From the NCBI GenBank assembly GCA_026785885.1, contig JAJAZC010000213.1, positions 1 to 37,240 on the forward strand: a stretch of 37,240 bases of DNA. The letters are read 5' to 3'. Position 1 is the stretch's first letter. Every line of letters starts with the position of its first letter. The DNA is from Rubrivivax sp. (lineage in GTDB: Bacteria; Pseudomonadota; Gammaproteobacteria; Burkholderiales; Burkholderiaceae_C). Shown in pieces: positions 34,261 through 37,240 of this stretch. Below the pieces are notes generated by a model. The model did no database searches. It saw only the letters and a program-made list of their open reading frames with translations, and had not been told where the DNA came from. The translations under genes were made by a program, and so were the position numbers.

Positions 34261-34823
34261 TTCAGGTTGCTGAATACTTCAGCCCCGATGGTATTGACCT
34301 GCTGCGGCGTGACCTTGGCGAAGATGCCGCCCCAGGCGCTGGATGAAGTCTGATATTGCTGTTCACCGAACAGGCTGCCGTCGCGCAGATTGGCGTACTT
34401 GATCTTGGCGTCGATGTAGGCGTTGCCGGTCATTACGCCGAACAGGATGCGGGCACCGATGCCGATCATTCGGTAGTCGGCTACCTCCACCGTCATCAGC
34501 GTCCCGTCTTCGGCGGACGTTAGGGCCGCGACGTCGACGAAGCTGAAGGCAATGCCGGTGGTCTTTGCATGATCGGCAAAGGTGTCCCGCCATTCGCGTT
34601 TGAAGTCGGCCCAGTCCTTGGCCTCCACGACCTGCTTGGGGCCGGTCATAAACATGACCACCTTGCGTGCGGACGCAGCCGGCACCGCCACCGGCACAGC
34701 GACGCGGGGCGCAGCTTCCACGACAGCCGGCGCTGTGCCCTCCGAGCGGCCCGCAGGCTGGGTGGCGCAACCACCGAAAAGAACAGCGGCGGTCAGAGTG
34801 ATGACAAGAGCAATCGTTCGCAT
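34248..34823 (-). CDS. Predicted lipoprotein, DUF4410-like
   Basis: A 191-aa protein with an N-terminal lipobox: RTIALVITLTAAVLFGGCATQ, Cys19. A short Ala/Val/Pro linker leads to a soluble domain (about 50-191): KVVMFMTGPKQVVEAKDWADF, KREWRDTFADHAKTTGIAF, DGTLMTVEVADYRMIGIGARILFG and YIDAKIKYANLRDG. The pattern of a linker followed by a beta-rich domain ending in an amphipathic helix (QVNTIGAEVFSNLKAAK) resembles the DUF4410 lipoproteins, but I am not certain. Function unknown; anchored in the envelope. It lies 57 bp downstream of the PglL-like gene on the same strand, so they may be co-transcribed. Confidence 0.85.
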   Translation of the reverse strand: MRTIALVITLTAAVLFGGCATQPAGRSEGTAPAVVEAAPRVAVPVAVPAASARKVVMFMTGPKQVVEAKDWADFKREWRDTFADHAKTTGIAFSFVDVAALTSAEDGTLMTVEVADYRMIGIGARILFGVMTGNAYIDAKIKYANLRDGSLFGEQQYQTSSSAWGGIFAKVTPQQVNTIGAEVFSNLKAAK

Positions 34824-34880
34824 GGCCTTCGGGGTGAATTAAAGACCGCAAAGCGTAGCGGACGGCACAGGCTCGCGCCG

Positions 34881-36815
34881 TCAGCGCTGCGGCACAAAGT
34901 CCTGCCAATTCAAAGGCCCGATCGGCATTTCGCATTGAAAAGGCAGGCCGGGCGCCGGCGTACTGGCGGCCTTGGGGCAAGCCCCGAAAAAGTCCTCGGC
35001 ATCGGCCTTGCCGAATTCGCGCAAACGCGCAGCGATGTAACGCGCTTTGTCCCGTTGGCCCTGCTCGGCCAGCGCTTGCGCCCAAGCCATCATCAAGCGC
35101 GTGTCCAGCAGGTAATGCGCCGTGCGGTCGAAGGCCCGCGCCGGGTCGGCCGGTGGCAGCTTGGACGTGACCGCGGCGTAGTCCGCGTGGTGCGCGAAGA
35201 ACAGGCTGTGCTGACCACGGGTGATGCGCTCTTCTAGCGGCGGCGCACCCGGATCGGCACTGAAGATCGCAGCCACGCGGCTGTAATCCCACACCGAAAA
35301 CAACGAGCCCGCAACCATGGCGATGCTGGCGATGCGCAGCAACGGAGTTGGCGGTATGAACGGTAATGGCGGCATTAACGGCATTAACGGCATTAACGGC
35401 ACTAACGGCACTAACGGCGTTGGCGGCGTTGGCGGCGTTGGCGGCGTTAGCGGCGTTAGTGGGATTAACGCGCGATTGCGCGGCGGGCCGGGCTCTTCTG
35501 CGGCGGGCGGTGGGGTGTCCAGCACCCGTAGCGCATAACCGAATACCCACGCGGTGGGCAACAGAAAGTAGGCGTACCACAGCGGATATTCGAGCAGGCT
35601 GTGCAGCCCGATCATCAGCACCATCATCAGCGCGCAGCGGCGCGCGGTGCTGTCGTCGCCCTGCGCCCTCCACGCCAGCCGCGCAGCGCGCGCCAGCGCC
35701 CACGACAGCAGGCCCATCACCAGTGCGGCCAGCGGCAGGCCCAGCTCCACGGCCAGTTGCAGCGGCAGGTTGTGCGTGTGGTCGAAGAAGGCAGTCGGCC
35801 GGCCGGGAAACGGCGTCAGCGTCCACGCGAAGTTGAACTCACCCAAGCCGACCCCGGCCCACGGGTGCATGCGAATCAGCGCCAGCGTGTTGCTCCAAAT
35901 GGCAAAGCGGGAGCCGGAGATATCGCTCTCTGCCAGCCGCGCCGTGCCTCCGAATTCATGCGCCGACAGGGCCGCCCACTGCGCCATGCCCCACCAGGCC
36001 AGCGCATACACCAGCGGCGCCGCCAACAGCAGCCCGCGCGCAGTACGCGACAAGCGCCGGTCCAGCAGACCCCACAAGGCCAGCAGCAACACGCTGACCA
36101 GGCCGGTGCGCGATGCGGTCAATACAACGGCAACCACAAAGGCCGCCATGGCCACCACCGCCACACGCCGCGACAGACGACGCAGGTCCAGCAGCGCGAT
36201 GACGGCAATGCACGACCACAGCAGCAGGCTGCTCAGGTGGTTGGGCTGCCGCAGGTTGCCCACGGCACGGCCGGGGATGCCGGACGACGCAACCCAGTTG
36301 CCGTCGGGCAATTCGGCCGCAAAGACTTGGAGCAATGCGACCACGACATTCAACGCGCCGGCCCCGACCCAGCCCCAACATAAAGCGGCAAGCAAGTTCA
36401 CAGCGCCGAGCCCGGCTTTGGCGGATGCGCCGCCGGAGGCCACTCCGCCAGCCCCTCCGGCGACCATCAGCGAAGCCGCGGCCAGCGAGCCGAGGGCCGA
36501 CAGCGCAAGCCCCGCCGGCAGGCCGCCCAACAGCCAGGACCAAAGGGTTGCAGCAACCAGGATCGCCAGCGCCCCGTGCAGCAACGCCGCGCTGCGGGCA
36601 GCCGTCGGCGTGGTTGCGGCCACGAATGCAGCCCACAACACAATCGCCAGCGCTTGGTTCCAGAAGGTCGGCGAGGGCGGGATGTTCCAGGCCAGCAGCG
36701 AAGGCAGCGTTGCGGCGGCTAAGGCGATGGCGATTGCCGCAGCAGCAGCCGCTGAAAACGCGACGCCGGGTGCTGCCGGATCGGCGCGGGTGTGAACGTT
36801 GTGGGGCGTGGACAA
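34881..36815 (-). CDS. PglL/Wzy_C-family O-oligosaccharyltransferase or O-antigen ligase
   Basis: A 644-aa polytopic membrane protein, about 12 TM segments. It belongs to the PglL/TfpO/WaaL group, which transfers lipid-linked glycans to pilin, other proteins or lipid A. Diagnostic parts are GIPGRAVGNLRQPNHLSSLLL (about 187-207) and SRFAIWSNTLALIRMHPWAGVGLGEFNFAW. The periplasmic FFDHTHNLPLQLAVELGLP with the catalytic-type histidine, and HSLLEYPLWYAYFLLPTAWVFG of the C-terminal Wzy_C_2 module, complete the set. Residues about 450-490 are a Pro-Leu/Thr/Met repeat. The only in-frame start is TTG at 36815 (no ATG, GTG or TTG within the next 60 codons), with no clear ribosome site. No pilin gene is visible. 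Confidence 0.9.
   Translation of the reverse strand: MSTPHNVHTRADPAAPGVAFSAAAAAAIAIALAAATLPSLLAWNIPPSPTFWNQALAIVLWAAFVAATTPTAARSAALLHGALAILVAATLWSWLLGGLPAGLALSALGSLAAASLMVAGGAGGVASGGASAKAGLGAVNLLAALCWGWVGAGALNVVVALLQVFAAELPDGNWVASSGIPGRAVGNLRQPNHLSSLLLWSCIAVIALLDLRRLSRRVAVVAMAAFVVAVVLTASRTGLVSVLLLALWGLLDRRLSRTARGLLLAAPLVYALAWWGMAQWAALSAHEFGGTARLAESDISGSRFAIWSNTLALIRMHPWAGVGLGEFNFAWTLTPFPGRPTAFFDHTHNLPLQLAVELGLPLAALVMGLLSWALARAARLAWRAQGDDSTARRCALMMVLMIGLHSLLEYPLWYAYFLLPTAWVFGYALRVLDTPPPAAEEPGPPRNRALIPLTPLTPPTPPTPPTPLVPLVPLMPLMPLMPPLPFIPPTPLLRIASIAMVAGSLFSVWDYSRVAAIFSADPGAPPLEERITRGQHSLFFAHHADYAAVTSKLPPADPARAFDRTAHYLLDTRLMMAWAQALAEQGQRDKARYIAARLREFGKADAEDFFGACPKAASTPAPGLPFQCEMPIGPLNWQDFVPQR
35345..35466 (-). 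repeat. 9-bp in-frame repeats encoding a Pro-Leu-Met/Thr loop in the PglL-like gene
   Basis: Consecutive 9-bp units, plus-strand GGCATTAAC (x3), GGCACTAAC (x2), GGCGTTGGC (x4) and GGCGTTAGC, in homogeneous blocks. Read in the gene they give CCG-TTA-ATG, CCG-TTA-GTG and CCG-CCA-ACG codons. TTA is otherwise rare here. The homogenised blocks suggest recent slippage events. Confidence 0.93.
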
Positions 36816-36917
36816 AGCGCTGCGCGGGTTGTGTCGCTGCTGGGGCGCCGAATGCTAACAATCAGCGGCGGGTCAATCCGCTACAACGCGACAACCGGCA
36901 CCCGGGAAAGGCTGACC

Positions 36918-36971
36918 ATGAAAAGGATTGCGGTTCATGAGGCCAAGACCCGCTTCTTAGGGAAGTGCTGA
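36918..36971 (+). pseudogene. 5' fragment of a Phd/YefM-type antitoxin gene cut by an IS element
   Basis: The frame ATG...TGA encodes MKRIAVHEAKTRFLGKC. The first 14 residues match the invariable start of Phd/YefM antitoxins (VHEAKTxF/L). A ribosome site GGAAAGG lies 8 nt upstream. At 36957-36960 the sequence is TTAG, an acceptable IS5 target (YTAR). From 36961 the sequence is the end of the IS element. The rest of the antitoxin, and probably its toxin, should appear on the far side of the IS, outside the window. Confidence 0.7.
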
Positions 36972-37240
36972 TTTATTCGGGCACACCACGACAGTCAGTA
37001 AGGCCTCGAGCGGCGAGGATCACCGCATGAAGCAGACCAGCTTTGCCAGCCTGGAATACGCGGGCAAGAAGCGCAAGACGAGGCGCGAGAAGTTTCTGTG
37101 CGAGATGCAGCAGGTGGTGCCTTGGACGGCGCTGATTGCGCTGGTGGAGCCGCACTACCCCAGCAGCGGCCGCGTGGGCCGCCCGCCCATCGGCGTGCCC
37201 CGCATGCTGCGGATGTACTTCCTGCAGCAGTGGTACAGCC
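36961..37240 (+). mobile_element. IS5-family insertion sequence, left end, truncated by window
   Basis: The element begins GGAAGTGCTGATTTATTC at 36961, close to known IS5-group terminal repeats, and includes the transposase start at 37027. Preceding TTAG is the likely 4-bp target duplication. The other end lies beyond the window, so the inverted repeat and duplication cannot be verified here. Confidence 0.85.
37027..37240 (+). CDS. IS5-family transposase, N-terminal part
   Basis: 71 codons from ATG 37027 to the window end with no stop. The product MKQTSFASLEYAGKKRKTRREKF, then LCEMQQVVPW, IALVEPHYP and GRPPIGVPRMLRMYFLQQWY, matches the N-terminal domain of IS5-group DDE transposases. The catalytic acids lie further downstream, outside the window. 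Likely translated as an intact transposase, but this cannot be judged. Confidence 0.92.
   Translation, partial: MKQTSFASLEYAGKKRKTRREKFLCEMQQVVPWTALIALVEPHYPSSGRVGRPPIGVPRMLRMYFLQQWYS

Overview
The window is a stretch of high-GC bacterial chromosome, most likely from a betaproteobacterium of the order Burkholderiales. This is judged from the protein families and their arrangement (three-gene pntAA/pntAB/pntB, SWIB protein with a Lys/Ala tail, PglL-type ligase, BepA-like M48 peptidase, moaC) and from the very high G+C at third codon positions. No rRNA or tRNA gene was found. The species cannot be named from the sequence.

Layout. 1-3.6 kb (minus): a dipeptide/oligopeptide ABC transporter operon, dppB, then a FitAB-like toxin-antitoxin pair, then dppC, a possible 35-codon bridging ORF, and dppD, which runs off the left edge. 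3.7-6.7 kb (minus): a TonB-dependent outer-membrane receptor closed by a clear intrinsic terminator. 7.0-10.2 kb (plus): two MFS transporters, one Atg22/UMF1-like and one AmpG/PAT-like with a His/Thr-rich repeat loop. 10.3-13.4 kb (minus): a YidB-like protein, rsmE and an amidase. 13.6-15.4 kb (plus): an Amt ammonium transporter and a small unknown protein. 15.4-16.2 kb (minus): a second PIN toxin-antitoxin pair. 16.3-19.5 kb (minus): the NAD(P) transhydrogenase operon with an extra 91-aa membrane ORF. 19.6-21.6 kb (plus): Nudix, VOC and histidine-phosphatase enzymes. 21.7-23.8 kb (minus): a CAP-domain lipoprotein, a CsoR/FrmR-family regulator, a hairpin-rich spacer and ssb. 23.9-30.5 kb (plus): recQ, uvrA, an AbrB/PIN toxin-antitoxin pair and a DsbA-fold isomerase. 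30.7-36.8 kb: SWIB protein, small membrane protein, M48 peptidase with TPR-like tail, moaC, a lipoprotein and a PglL/Wzy-type ligase. The right edge holds a Phd-type antitoxin start cut by an IS5-family element, whose transposase runs off the window.

Functional themes are uptake across both membranes (TonB receptor, ABC transporter, PAT-family MFS), DNA maintenance (ssb, recQ, uvrA), nitrogen and redox housekeeping (amt, pnt), envelope functions (M48, PglL, lipoproteins) and repeated PIN-toxin modules.

The most unusual property cuts across the genes. Degenerate short tandem repeats (periods 6, 8, 9, 11 and 12 bp) occur about once every 2 kb. Some sit in-frame in protein linkers (transporter loop, YidB, antitoxin, Nudix, RecQ, M48, PglL, the pnt ORF). 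Others start exactly at, or contain, the stop codon of a gene (rsmE, the 34.2-kb lipoprotein, the second MFS gene, the CAP lipoprotein, recQ, moaC). They use codons otherwise rare here (TTA, TCA, ATA, CCA), so they look like locally generated inserts rather than ancestral sequence.
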